From Salipaludibacillus sp. LMS25 (lineage in GTDB: Bacteria; Bacillota; Bacilli; Bacillales; Salisediminibacteriaceae), in contig NZ_CP093299.1 of the NCBI RefSeq assembly GCF_024362805.1, positions 3,938,001 through 4,002,000 of the forward strand: a DNA stretch of 64,000 nt. Direction: 5' to 3'. Numbering within the stretch: position 1 is the first letter of the stretch; every line of letters begins with the position of its first letter. The notes under the pieces are model-generated. The model saw only the letters and a list, made by a program, of their open reading frames with translations. It was not told the origin of the DNA and ran no database searches. Made by a program: the position numbers and the translations under genes. Shown one piece after another: positions 35,207-44,091 of the stretch.

Positions 35207-36037
35207 TTAAATGTCTACGACAGTACTTGGATCGATATAGAAATAGACAAAAAGGGCTAGAGCAAAACAGTAAAGAGCAAAATAGATAAGCTTACTGCGC
35301 TTAAGAAATTCAATTAGCCAGATAATCCCTAAAATAGAAAAGAAAAATGTGACAACGAATGCGACAAATAAATTTAATGGCCCGATATGGGTTACCATCT
35401 CTGCTGTGAATTCGTCTAATGCCATGACAGTTGAGCCTAAAATAACAGGAATGGAAAGTAAGAAAGAATAGCGTACAGCTGTTTCTCTGTTTAAACCTGC
35501 TAACAACGAGACGACGAGAGTAGACCCAGAGCGGGAAATACCAGGAATAACAGCAAGCGTTTGGCCGAGGCCGACAAGAATGGCGTCGATCATAGTCATG
35601 GATGATTCATCCTTTGACCCCGTCTTATGGAACCGTTCGATGAAGATAAGAGCTACCCCTGTTACTGTTAGAGCACTTGCAATCATAGCAGGTGTTTTCA
35701 TTGCATCACTAATAACATCAGAGAGAAGCATCCCTAAAATCCCCGTAATAAACGTCGCAACTAATAAGTATACACCGAAGAAAAACAGGGGTTTATCTTC
35801 CTTAGAACGGCGAAAAAGGAAGGCGAAAAATCCCCGTATAACCTCCCAAAGATCTTTCCAAAAATAAAGAATGACAGCTAGTACAGATGCGAGATGCAAA
35901 AATATTTCAAATGAAAGTCCTGGAAATGTGTAACCTAACATAAGTTGGGTAATGACAATATGAGCCGTACTTGATATGGGAAGAAATTCACTGATTCCTT
36001 GTACAATCCCGAATATAATCGCTTCTATAAGTGACAA
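35207..36037 (-). CDS. uppP: Undecaprenyl-diphosphatase UppP (BacA)
   Basis: 276 residues, a polytopic membrane enzyme that dephosphorylates undecaprenyl pyrophosphate to recycle the cell-wall carrier lipid; overproduction gives bacitracin resistance. Signatures: GIVQGISEFLPISSTAHIV (residues 10-28) with catalytic Glu and the PGISRSGSTL phosphate loop (residues ~168-177). The start is TTG 36037, 8 bases after GAGGAAG. Confidence 0.95.
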   Translation of the reverse strand: MSLIEAIIFGIVQGISEFLPISSTAHIVITQLMLGYTFPGLSFEIFLHLASVLAVILYFWKDLWEVIRGFFAFLFRRSKEDKPLFFFGVYLLVATFITGILGMLLSDVISDAMKTPAMIASALTVTGVALIFIERFHKTGSKDESSMTMIDAILVGLGQTLAVIPGISRSGSTLVVSLLAGLNRETAVRYSFLLSIPVILGSTVMALDEFTAEMVTHIGPLNLFVAFVVTFFFSILGIIWLIEFLKRSKLIYFALYCFALALFVYFYIDPSTVVDI

Positions 36038-36267
36038 AATAAATCTTCCTCTCTAGTATTTATGTAATGGTTTGTTAACCAACGATTTAAATTCACACCA
36101 ATTTATATTTTATCACGAAGTATAGGGAATAAAATATGTATAATTTTAAAAAATGAGTAGGTTGTCTTATAATGAAAGAAAGATGCGATATTTAAAGAAG
36201 GCTTAGTTTACGTCTATGTCTGTTAAAAAGAAATATGAATGCAATTTTAAAAGAAAAGGAGTCATTT

Positions 36268-36891
36268 ATGAGAGGCCGTCGAATTCTGTCAATAATGATT
36301 TTTATAGCAGCTATAGGGATAGGGGGCTATGTAATCTATGAAAAGATAAATGAAGAGACTAGTGATAAAAATGAACAGCTTCTCACCGACTATCTAGAAA
36401 GCGGAGGGATTGAAAGAGAAAGCGTTGAAGATTTAGAAGATGACGAAACAGCCATGCAACCAGGAATGGCTGCCCAAAATTTCACATTAACAGATATAAA
36501 AAGTAAGGAAACAATTACACTGTCTGATTTAAGGGGTAACTATGTGATTCTAAACATGTGGGCATCTTGGTGCCCGCCCTGCCGCGATGAAATGCCTGAT
36601 TTTATAAAGTTCTATGAAGAGTATCAAGATGATAATGTTGTCATTGTTGCGATTAACATGACCACTGAAGAACGATCAGTAGATAATGTTCAACAATTTG
36701 TGAATGATTTTAACATTCCCTTTTATATCCTATTAGACGAAGAAGGGGAAGTTAAAGAAAACTATGACGTCCATTATTTGCCTACCACATTAATCATTGA
36801 TCCAGATGGGAAGGTAACGGTTCGTCGACCAGGACATATCACTTATGACATGTTAGTAGACTATTATGAAGAAGTGACACAAAACGACTAA
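36268..36891 (+). CDS. Membrane-anchored thiol-disulfide oxidoreductase, ResA/StoA-like
   Basis: 207 residues. One N-terminal membrane anchor, an acidic linker, then a thioredoxin fold with active site WASWCPPCRDEMP and cis-Pro region HYLPTTLIIDPDG. ResA-type proteins reduce apocytochrome c thiols, StoA acts in spore cortex synthesis; the acidic insert fits either. It stands alone. ATG 36268 follows AAAAGGAGTC; an earlier ATG at 36235 lacks such a site. Confidence 0.87.
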   Translation: MRGRRILSIMIFIAAIGIGGYVIYEKINEETSDKNEQLLTDYLESGGIERESVEDLEDDETAMQPGMAAQNFTLTDIKSKETITLSDLRGNYVILNMWASWCPPCRDEMPDFIKFYEEYQDDNVVIVAINMTTEERSVDNVQQFVNDFNIPFYILLDEEGEVKENYDVHYLPTTLIIDPDGKVTVRRPGHITYDMLVDYYEEVTQND

Positions 36892-36944
36892 ACATGATTG
36901 AAAATAGTCATTAGTAACTAAGTGCGAAAAAGGGTGATTTTAAG

Positions 36945-36983
36945 ACGGAGAGCCAAAGGGTCTTTTGGCTCTCCGTTTTTTTT
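36945..36983 (+). terminator. Strong bidirectional terminator
   Basis: A 13-bp stem (ACGGAGAGCCAAA/TTTGGCTCTCCGT) with eight T downstream. It serves the ResA-like gene and, with its A-rich other side, may also end yqkF, whose stop lies at its foot. Confidence 0.93.
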
Positions 36984-37896
36984 ATACGCGATGGTTGTCG
37001 TAAGTTGATTTTTTTACTAAAGAATGAAGCTGTTGTCTCATGTCTGGTGAAATAAGAGAAGCATGGGTACTTTTAACGTTTCTTTTTAATTGCTCAGGCT
37101 TGCTCGCTCCAGCAATGGCTGTAGCTACTGGAAGTTGATCCATAACATAACGAAGTGCTAACTGTTGCATAGAAATGCCTACTTCTTCTGCAAGTGCTTT
37201 TAGCTTCGGTAAAAGCTGTAGTAACTCAGTTTCTGTATAATCTAAATAGCCATCAGTACTGAGCTTTCTTTCAAACTCATCAGTCAAAAGTCCTTTTGCT
37301 ACAGGTCCTCGGGCAATAACGGAAATATGATACTTCTCAAATAATGAAAACCATTCTTCTGGCCGTCTGTCTAATAGACTATATTGCATCATGACACTGA
37401 CGATAGAGGACTTTTCGGCAAAGGCTTTTATCACATTCGGTCTAATAGATGAGATCCCATAATAACGAATGAGTCCTTCTTGCTTAAGATCTTCAAAAGC
37501 TTCAATGACATCATCAATCGGATCATCAAGCGTTCCGCCGTGCAGTTGATAAAGATCTAGATAATCCACATTTAATCGCAGAAGTGAGCGTTTTAACGCC
37601 TCTTTTAGATAGTGTTTGTCAGGATTCCAGCGCCATCCGTCAATGCCTTCTCCCCATTCATTTCCCCCTTTAGAGGCTAAAATAATGTTGTGGCGCTTTC
37701 CTTTTATGGCTTTACCGACAGATTCTTCATTAAACCCTAATTGATATAAATCAGCCGTATCAAAAAAATTTATCCCTCTATCGATCGCTTCATCAATTAA
37801 TGATTGATTAGACAAATGATCGTCTGACAATGACATACAGCCAAAACCGAGTTCTGATACATATAAATCAGATGTTCCTAATTGATTTTTCTTCAT
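36982..37896 (-). CDS. yqkF: Aldo/keto reductase YqkF
   Basis: 304 residues, an AKR TIM barrel. Catalytic tetrad region: FFDTADLYQLG (Asp, Tyr), ILASKGG (Lys), DLYQLHGG (His). SELGFGCMSLS is at the N-terminus. The gene precedes nudF as in B. subtilis, where yqkF is divergent. It reduces carbonyls with NADPH; the natural substrate is unknown. Start ATG 37896 follows GGAGGTGC. Confidence 0.9.
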   Translation of the reverse strand: MKKNQLGTSDLYVSELGFGCMSLSDDHLSNQSLIDEAIDRGINFFDTADLYQLGFNEESVGKAIKGKRHNIILASKGGNEWGEGIDGWRWNPDKHYLKEALKRSLLRLNVDYLDLYQLHGGTLDDPIDDVIEAFEDLKQEGLIRYYGISSIRPNVIKAFAEKSSIVSVMMQYSLLDRRPEEWFSLFEKYHISVIARGPVAKGLLTDEFERKLSTDGYLDYTETELLQLLPKLKALAEEVGISMQQLALRYVMDQLPVATAIAGASKPEQLKRNVKSTHASLISPDMRQQLHSLVKKSTYDNHRV

Positions 37897-37923
37897 GTAA
37901 GCACCTCCACATACTCTTTACCC

Positions 37924-38080
37924 TTTATCACAGATTACCACCCGTTAAACTCCCGTCTCAAAATAGAGAGCGCAGAGATAAATCTATATAAGGGGGAGAT
38001 AACGGACGCGAATGTTCTAATTTACTTTGCTACCAATCGGGAGAAGAACGAAAAAGCCACTGATTGAAGGGGCGTTTTAT
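37924..38080 (+). repeat. TTTAT-bounded repeat, copy I (type 2, complete)
   Basis: 157 bp from TTTATCACAGATTACC to GGCGTTTTAT. The first stem (CTCCCGTCT / GGGGGAGATAACGG region) is intact; the second stem has decayed (CCAATCGG / CCACTGATT). It lies in the yqkF-nudF divergent region without disrupting either start. Confidence 0.85.
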
Positions 38081-38184
38081 AACAATTATTATACCGTCTG
38101 TTTTTAAGAGAGTAAAATTAAATGAGATTGCGACTTCCTTTATGCTAAACTGAAAAATAAGCTAAACAATGAGGAGTTGTAGAT

Positions 38185-38745
38185 ATGTCCAAAACGTTAG
38201 AGGAAAAAACGATTAAAAAAGAGCGCATTTTTAAAGGGAAGGTTGTGGAGCTAGAGGTTCAAGACGTTTTACTGCCAAACGGGAATGAAAGTAAAAGAGA
38301 AATCATCCATCATCCCGGTGCAGTTGCAGTGATAGCTTTTACAATAGAACAAAAATTAATTTTAGTTAAACAGTTCCGTAAAGCGTTAGAAAAGGTGATT
38401 GCAGAAATTCCAGCGGGGAAATTAGAAAAAGGAGAAGACCCCCTTGAATGTGCGAAGCGTGAGTTGGAAGAGGAAACAGGTATCGTAGCCCATTCGTGGA
38501 CGAAGCTGCACTCTTTTTATACAAGCCCAGGTTTTGCCAATGAAATTGTCCATGTTTATTTAGCAAAAGATCTAAAAAAAGGGACCATTAATTTAGATGA
38601 AGACGAATTTGTAGAAAAAATAGAAGTGACGAAGGAAGAGGCTGAGAAATTAGTTGAAAATGAAGTGATCCATGATGCCAAAACCCTTTATGCTATGCAA
38701 TATTGGGAATTAATGATGGGGAGGACAGAGAAAGATAATGCCTAA
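38185..38745 (+). CDS. nudF: ADP-ribose pyrophosphatase NudF
   Basis: 186 residues. The Nudix box is GKLEKGEDPLECAKRELEEE followed by TGI (GX5EX7REUXEEXGU). Hydrolyses ADP-ribose to AMP and ribose-5-phosphate. ATG 38185 follows GAGGAG. The yqkF-nudF-yqxK order matches B. subtilis, and the 8-base overlap with yqxK implies coupled translation. Confidence 0.94.
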   Translation: MSKTLEEKTIKKERIFKGKVVELEVQDVLLPNGNESKREIIHHPGAVAVIAFTIEQKLILVKQFRKALEKVIAEIPAGKLEKGEDPLECAKRELEEETGIVAHSWTKLHSFYTSPGFANEIVHVYLAKDLKKGTINLDEDEFVEKIEVTKEEAEKLVENEVIHDAKTLYAMQYWELMMGRTEKDNA

Positions 38746-39946
38746 TCAGGAATTAACTGCCATATATTCTCGTTATTACATGGATCTACATATTCATATT
38801 GGTAAAGACATGGAAGGGAAATATGTTAAGATAACAGCTTCTGATCAACTAACAGTAGATAATATTATGGAAGAAGCTTCCCAGCGCAAAGGTCTTGGAA
38901 TAGTTGGGGTGATAGACTGTTTATCGCCAACTGTTTTGGCTGAACTACAGCTTGGTCTCAGAAGGGGAGATTTTACTGAGTTAAGTGGGGGAGGTCTTTC
39001 TTATCGAGGGAAAACCACTTTAATTTTAGGGGCAGAATTAGAAATAGTTGATGAGAAGTCACGCGGTCCTATTCATGTCCTTTGTTATTTACCGACACTA
39101 GCAGACATGCGGGAGTTTTCGGACTGGTGTGGAAAGGCGATAAAAAACCTGTCATTAAGCACACAACGTATTTATGTACCAGCTCAAACACTGCAAAAAC
39201 GAGTGAAAGAAGCGGGAGGATGGTTTATTCCTGCGCATATTTTTACACCCTTCAAAAGTGTATATGGAAAAGGTGTTGGCACACTTATGGAAGAAGTGTT
39301 TGACTTATCATTAATTGATGCTGTTGAATTAGGCTTAAGTTCAGACACCTCAATGGCTGGTTTATTACCAGAATTAGCCGCTTTTCCTTTTATTACGAGC
39401 TCAGATGCTCATTCTATCCTAAAAATTGGTCGCGAGCATCAAATTATTGAGGCTGCAGCCCCTACATTTTTGGAAATTGATAAGGCTTTGAAGGCAAAAT
39501 CACATAGAAAAATTGTAGCTAATTGTGGTTTGTACCCACAATTAGGAAAATACTATCAATCAGTATGTGGCCTTTGCCATAAACCGTTAAAGAACGAAAA
39601 GTGTCCCTATCATCCTGACAGGCCTATTATTAAAGGGGTTTATGATCGTATTAGTCAACTTGCTGAAACGCAAAGGGAACAGCTTAATAGTTGGAAAGTG
39701 AAACAAAAACGGCCGCCATATCGACCGCATGTGCCTTTAGAATTTATTCCGGGTATTGGTCCTAAGACGATCGACAAGCTAATCAATCACTTTCACTCTG
39801 AAATGGCTGTCATCCATGATGTGCCGCTTGAAAAATTAGCTACTGATCTTAATGACAAACAACTACATAACATCGCGAGCATTCGACAGCAAACATTAAA
39901 GATCACCCCAGGTGGGGGCGGCATCTATGGCAAAATAATATTTTGA
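38738..39946 (+). CDS. yqxK: Endonuclease Q-like PHP-domain nuclease YqxK
   Basis: 402 residues. The PHP metal motif DLHIHIG (residues 16-22), HVLCYLPT, PAHIFTP and SSDAHS are present. A Cys4-like zinc site CGLCH...CPYH is at ~278-292 and a helix-hairpin-helix FIPGIGPKTIDKLI is near 340. EndoQ cleaves 5' to deaminated bases (uracil, hypoxanthine) in archaea and in Bacillus; the domain order is as in that family. Overlaps nudF by 8 bases. Confidence 0.9.
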   Translation: MPNQELTAIYSRYYMDLHIHIGKDMEGKYVKITASDQLTVDNIMEEASQRKGLGIVGVIDCLSPTVLAELQLGLRRGDFTELSGGGLSYRGKTTLILGAELEIVDEKSRGPIHVLCYLPTLADMREFSDWCGKAIKNLSLSTQRIYVPAQTLQKRVKEAGGWFIPAHIFTPFKSVYGKGVGTLMEEVFDLSLIDAVELGLSSDTSMAGLLPELAAFPFITSSDAHSILKIGREHQIIEAAAPTFLEIDKALKAKSHRKIVANCGLYPQLGKYYQSVCGLCHKPLKNEKCPYHPDRPIIKGVYDRISQLAETQREQLNSWKVKQKRPPYRPHVPLEFIPGIGPKTIDKLINHFHSEMAVIHDVPLEKLATDLNDKQLHNIASIRQQTLKITPGGGGIYGKIIF

Positions 39947-40026
39947 AAATTTAACACTCATAGTTTTAAACCTCATTTCATAGACTCTGGTAGAAGGTTA
40001 ATCATGTCAGAAATGAGGTTTTAATT
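39936..40026 (+). promoter_or_regulatory. spoIIM promoter candidate and hairpin over its ribosome binding site
   Basis: TAATATT at 39936-39942 and CATAGTTT at 39959-39966 resemble a sigma-E promoter, though the 16-base spacer is slightly long. AAACCTCATTTC (39968-39979) pairs with GAAATGAGGTTT (40010-40021), which contains the GAGG of spoIIM. The hairpin can act as a terminator for yqxK or sequester the site on read-through RNA. Confidence 0.5.
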
Positions 40027-40668
40027 ATGCCAAAACTATCTCTCAAACGAAATATAGTTATACACCATTTAGAGAGCAATCGTGCTACATACATTTTCAC
40101 AACCGTATTATTAATTATGGGCGTTATTTTTGGTGCTATAATCGTAAACAGTATGGGGTTTTCTCAAAAAAATGATCTATATGCCTACTTAACACTTTTT
40201 TTTAATGAAGCGAGTAAAGGTGAGTTTGCAAGCTCAAAAGAAATTTTTATACAGAGTTTCGCTTATTATAGTAAGATGCTAGGATTTATCTGGTTTCTAG
40301 GTCTTTCTGTTATTGGGGTACCGATTATTTATATTCTTCTATTCGTAAAAGGCGTGATGGTTGGTTTTACTGTTGGGATACTAGTTGATCAAATGGGAGT
40401 GAATGGGTTTTTATTTGCTTTTACATCTGTCTTACCTCAAAATATTATCCTTATCCCCGTTTTTATAACTGCAGCCACGATGGCTACGGTGTTTACATTA
40501 AGGTTATGGAGACAAATTATGAAAAAAGGTAGAGAACCAGTTATGACCTATTTTGTTCATTACAGCTTCTTTATTTTATGTATAGGCATAATTCTCCTTC
40601 TTGTAGCCAGCTTTGAAGCATTCATTTCCCCTCACCTTATGTCATTGATAATTGAAACAACTATTTAA
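40027..40668 (+). CDS. spoIIM: Stage II sporulation protein M
   Basis: 213 residues with about five membrane helices (e.g. YIFTTVLLIMGVIFGAIIV, VIGVPIIYILLFVKGVMVGF). Family core VSLPQNII-like segment TSVLPQNIILIPVF present. SpoIIM forms the DMP complex with SpoIID and SpoIIP that drives engulfment of the forespore; it acts in the mother-cell membrane under sigma-E. Located upstream of fur as in B. subtilis. Confidence 0.93.
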   Translation: MPKLSLKRNIVIHHLESNRATYIFTTVLLIMGVIFGAIIVNSMGFSQKNDLYAYLTLFFNEASKGEFASSKEIFIQSFAYYSKMLGFIWFLGLSVIGVPIIYILLFVKGVMVGFTVGILVDQMGVNGFLFAFTSVLPQNIILIPVFITAATMATVFTLRLWRQIMKKGREPVMTYFVHYSFFILCIGIILLLVASFEAFISPHLMSLIIETTI

Positions 40669-40685
40669 TAATATTATTATTAAAT

Positions 40686-40754
40686 TGATAATAATTTTAA
40701 ATAGACATTTATAACGATTCTCATTTGACACCTCATTTTCTCCAAGAGTATAAT
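40686..40754 (+). promoter_or_regulatory. fur promoter with Fur/PerR-like boxes
   Basis: Sigma-A promoter TTGACA (40725-40730), 18-base spacer, TATAAT (40749-40754). TTATAACGATTCTCA at 40709-40723 matches the PerR box at 12 of 15 positions and abuts the -35. TGATAATAATTTTAA at 40686-40700 matches the Fur 7-1-7 box at 12 of the 14 fixed positions (the centre base is free). Suggests PerR and/or Fur control. Confidence 0.65.
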
Positions 40755-40857
40755 GAATGGAGGATTAAATGAGGATAGAGCGAAGAAGTTATAAATAGGT
40801 ATGACTTATTTTCCATAGATGACAGAGGGCAATGGATAATGTAGTAGGGGGAAAAAA

Positions 40858-41295
40858 ATGGAACAACGAATAGAGCGGATAAAAAAGCAATTGCATTCTC
40901 AAAGCTATAAATTGACGCCTCAACGAGAAGCAACTGTACGGGTCCTTCTTGAACATGAAGATGACCACCTCAGTGCAGAAGACGTGTATATGTTAGTAAA
41001 AGAAAAATATCCCGAAATCGGTTTGGCTACTGTCTATAGAACATTGGAATTGCTAACAGAATTAAAAGTCGTTGATAAAATTAACTTTGGAGATGGTGTG
41101 TCTAGGTATGACCTTCGTCAAGAAGGTGCCACTCATTTTCATCATCATTTAGTTTGTATCGAATGTGGATCTGTTGATGAGATTCAAGAAGACTTACTAG
41201 AAGATGTGGAAAAAGTGGTAGAGGAGCGGTGGCATTTTGCTATTAAGGATCATCGCCTGACGTTTCATGGTATTTGCCATCGCTGTAAAGATTAG
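40858..41295 (+). CDS. fur: Ferric uptake regulator Fur
   Basis: 145 residues. Winged-helix DNA-binding domain (LTPQREATVRVLL, GLATVYRTLELLTEL), then the metal-binding domain with HFHHHLVCIECG and the C-terminal CHRC that forms a structural zinc site. Represses iron uptake when Fe2+ is abundant. The start follows GTAGGGGGAAAAAA. Gene order spoIIM-fur-yqzK-xerD is as in B. subtilis. Confidence 0.95.
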   Translation: MEQRIERIKKQLHSQSYKLTPQREATVRVLLEHEDDHLSAEDVYMLVKEKYPEIGLATVYRTLELLTELKVVDKINFGDGVSRYDLRQEGATHFHHHLVCIECGSVDEIQEDLLEDVEKVVEERWHFAIKDHRLTFHGICHRCKD

Positions 41296-41322
41296 AGCTC
41301 ACACTTTAATAGTAAGTCACAT

Positions 41323-41355
41323 CCTGATGAAGCAGCTGCTTTCTCAGGTTTTTTT
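41323..41355 (+). terminator. Terminator of fur
   Basis: CCTGA/TCAGG outer stem with AGCAGCTGCT inner palindrome, then TTTTTTT. The remaining 270 bases before yqzK show nothing else clear. Confidence 0.85.
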
Positions 41356-41627
41356 AAAAATGCTTATAAGGTGTCTTTATTTGGACACAAACTGATTAGT
41401 CATTCTTTCTCCTGGCTACTCTTTATCTTCTTCCATAAGGCTAGTGCTTTTAGGTGAATCTGTTAGACTACACGAGTTATATCTCAAATTGAACTATGAA
41501 CATGAGAAAACGTGTTAAATGAAACGGTTTTTCTTATAGAAGCATGTATATACCATCTCATCATCGGCATATACTTTATTATTAAAAGAAGCCAGTTTAA
41601 CAGAGTTTAATTAAATGAGGGAGAAAG

Positions 41628-41864
41628 ATGACTAAATTTAAACAATTAGTACAGACATTATGGATTTTTTTCTTATTCATAGGGTGCACGGTGCTGTTTT
41701 ATTATGGTATTCTATGGGTAGGTGAAGAATATAAAGAATATCATCGTTATGAAGAGCCACAAGGGCGGGCTGTTAAAGTCTTTAATTCTTCTTTAGAAGA
41801 CGGTGTAGAAGGGGATTTCTTAATTGCTGACCGTTTACGTCTTTTTTTTATAACCGGTGAGTAG
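41628..41864 (+). CDS. yqzK: YqzK family small membrane protein (DUF4227)
   Basis: 78 residues with one N-terminal membrane helix (LWIFFLFIGCTVLFYYGILWV) and a short soluble tail containing PQGRAVKVF. The family always lies next to xerD in Bacillus; its function is unknown. ATG 41628 follows GAGGGAGAAAG. 27 bases separate it from xerD, so the two are probably co-transcribed. Confidence 0.88.
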   Translation: MTKFKQLVQTLWIFFLFIGCTVLFYYGILWVGEEYKEYHRYEEPQGRAVKVFNSSLEDGVEGDFLIADRLRLFFITGE

Positions 41865-41891
41865 TGAGATTTCTTAAAGAAGGGTGGACAA

Positions 41892-42785
41892 GTGGTGGAA
41901 ACTGAATTGAAAGCGTTTATTCATTATTTAATTGTAGAAAAGGGTCTTGCACAAAATTCTATTAAAGCTTACGAGAGAGATTTAAAAACTTATACTCACT
42001 TTTTGATAAAGACAAAACAGATAGAAAAATTAGAGAGTGTTAAAAAATCTGACATTCTAAATTTTTTACAATACTTGAACGATAGCGGAAAAGCAGGAAG
42101 TTCTATTTCGAGAATGCTATCATCCATGCGCTCATTCCATCAGTTTTTAATTAGAGAAAAATACACAACACACGATCCAACCGTTCATATTGACATGCCA
42201 CGCCCTGATAAGAAGTTACCTAAAATTCTTTCCACCTCAGAAGTTGAAGCTTTGTTAGAAGCGCCAGATACCCATACAGCGCTTGGTTTGAGGAATAAAG
42301 CGATGTTAGAAATCCTTTACGCAAGTGGTTTGAGAGTGAGTGAATTGTGTCATTTAAAACTATCAGATATCCATTTGCAAATGGGGTTTATTAGATGTAT
42401 CGGCAAAGGAAGTAAAGAACGTATTATTCCGCTAGGACAAATGGCAGCTCGTGCTCTTGATACATACTTACAAGAAAGTCGGCCAAAACTAATGAAAAGG
42501 CAAGATCATGATTTATTATTCGTTAATCACCATGGTCGGCCGATAAGTCGACAAGGTTTTTGGAAAATGTTAAAGCAACTAGCTATTAAAAAACGTATTA
42601 ACAAAGAAATAACGCCACATACGTTAAGACACTCTTTTGCCACTCACTTATTGGAAAATGGGGCAGATTTAAGAGCGGTTCAAGAAATGCTCGGACATGC
42701 TGACATTTCTACGACGCAAATTTATACCCATGTAACAAAAGTGAGAATGAAAGAGGTTTACACTAAATACCATCCGCGGGCTTGA
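41892..42785 (+). CDS. xerD: Site-specific tyrosine recombinase XerD
   Basis: 297 residues. The N-terminal core-binding domain is followed by the catalytic domain with all expected residues: Arg in ASGLRVSELCHL, Lys in GKGSKERIIPLG, HTLRHSFATHLLENG, GHADISTTQIYTHV (Tyr nucleophile). With XerC (CodV) it resolves chromosome dimers at dif. The start is GTG 41892 after AGAAGGGTGG. The C-terminal KYHPRA is as in B. subtilis. Confidence 0.95.
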   Translation: MVETELKAFIHYLIVEKGLAQNSIKAYERDLKTYTHFLIKTKQIEKLESVKKSDILNFLQYLNDSGKAGSSISRMLSSMRSFHQFLIREKYTTHDPTVHIDMPRPDKKLPKILSTSEVEALLEAPDTHTALGLRNKAMLEILYASGLRVSELCHLKLSDIHLQMGFIRCIGKGSKERIIPLGQMAARALDTYLQESRPKLMKRQDHDLLFVNHHGRPISRQGFWKMLKQLAIKKRINKEITPHTLRHSFATHLLENGADLRAVQEMLGHADISTTQIYTHVTKVRMKEVYTKYHPRA

Positions 42786-42894
42786 CGGGATATTCTTCTT
42801 TTTTAAGATGTCTGACCTCAGACGTCGTTAAGTGATACAGTTAGAATTAGCGGGTATAGTAAAAGAGACACGTGATGCTTTAAGGAGGAAATTA

Positions 42895-44079
42895 ATGAGT
42901 AATTATCAATTTAAACGCGTTTTTTTAGTCGTTATGGATTCTGTAGGAATAGGGGAAGCACCAGATGCAAAAGCATTTAATGATGAAGGTGCAGACACGC
43001 TTGGGCATATTGCAGCCTACATGAAAGGGCTTAATATGCCACATATGGATCAACTAGGGTTAGCTCATATTAAACCCTATAAAGGTGGTTCCAAACCTAC
43101 CGTTCCGAAAGCTTTTTATGGAAAGATGGCAGAAGCATCTGTAGGTAAAGATACGATGACAGGGCATTGGGAAATAATGGGTCTTCATATTGACAAGCCT
43201 TTTCGTACTTTTCCAGACGGCTTTCCTGAGGAGCTCATTAATGAAATCGAATTAAAAACAGGCAGAAAAGTGATTGGTAATAAACCTGCATCAGGCACTG
43301 AAATTCTTGATGAACTTGGTGAAGCGCATTTAAAATCAGGTGATTTAATTATTTACACATCAGCTGATTCTGTTCTACAAATTGCGGCACACGAAGAGAT
43401 AATACCAGCTGAAGAATTATGGGACATTTGTAAAATGGCACGACAACTTACTCTAGATGAGAAATATATGGTAGGCCGTGTTATTGCTAGACCGTTCATT
43501 GGTACTCCCGGCAATTGGGAGAGGACGTCAAATAGACATGATTATGCTCTAAAGCCATTTGGGCGTACAGTCATGAATGAATTGAAAGATAACGGACTCG
43601 ATTCATTAGCCATAGGGAAAATCTCCGATATTTATGATGGAGAAGGTATTACGAAGGCGTTACGAACCACGTCTAATATGGATGGGATGGATAAGCTTAA
43701 CGAAACAGTGGCAATGGATTTCACAGGATTGAGTTTTCTTAATCTCGTTGACTTTGATGCTAAATTCGGCCACCGAAGAGATCCACTCGGTTATGGTCAT
43801 GCCTTGGAGGAGTACGACGGGCGTTTACCAGAAGTAATAGACAATTTACGTGATGATGACTTATTAATTATTACAGCTGATCATGGAAATGACCCTGTTC
43901 ATCACGGGACTGATCACACTCGGGAATATGTGCCATTACTTGTATATAACCCTAACTTGGCTGGAGGCAAATCGTTAGGTACTAGAACAACATTTGCTGA
44001 CATTGGCGCGACTATTGCAGAGAATTTTAAGGTGAAGGCGCCTGAAATCGGCACCAGTTTTCTAAATGAGCTTAAATAG
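42895..44079 (+). CDS. deoB: Phosphopentomutase
   Basis: 394 residues, exactly the B. subtilis Drm length. Alkaline-phosphatase fold with metal ligands in [14 protein letters not shown], catalytic Thr in KDTMTGHWE, and [19 protein letters not shown] at the C-terminus. Interconverts (deoxy)ribose-1- and -5-phosphate. ATG 42895 follows AAGGAGGAAAT; the upstream in-frame extension to 42832 lacks a site. Forms a nucleoside-salvage operon with pupG and, further on, pdp. Confidence 0.95.
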   Translation: MSNYQFKRVFLVVMDSVGIGEAPDAKAFNDEGADTLGHIAAYMKGLNMPHMDQLGLAHIKPYKGGSKPTVPKAFYGKMAEASVGKDTMTGHWEIMGLHIDKPFRTFPDGFPEELINEIELKTGRKVIGNKPASGTEILDELGEAHLKSGDLIIYTSADSVLQIAAHEEIIPAEELWDICKMARQLTLDEKYMVGRVIARPFIGTPGNWERTSNRHDYALKPFGRTVMNELKDNGLDSLAIGKISDIYDGEGITKALRTTSNMDGMDKLNETVAMDFTGLSFLNLVDFDAKFGHRRDPLGYGHALEEYDGRLPEVIDNLRDDDLLIITADHGNDPVHHGTDHTREYVPLLVYNPNLAGGKSLGTRTTFADIGATIAENFKVKAPEIGTSFLNELK

Positions 44080-44091
44080 GAGATGAAAAAA

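Noticed and set aside
37882..38067. 61-codon frame between yqkF and nudF
   Set aside because: Mostly repeat copy I translated; repeats of both types give such frames by chance.
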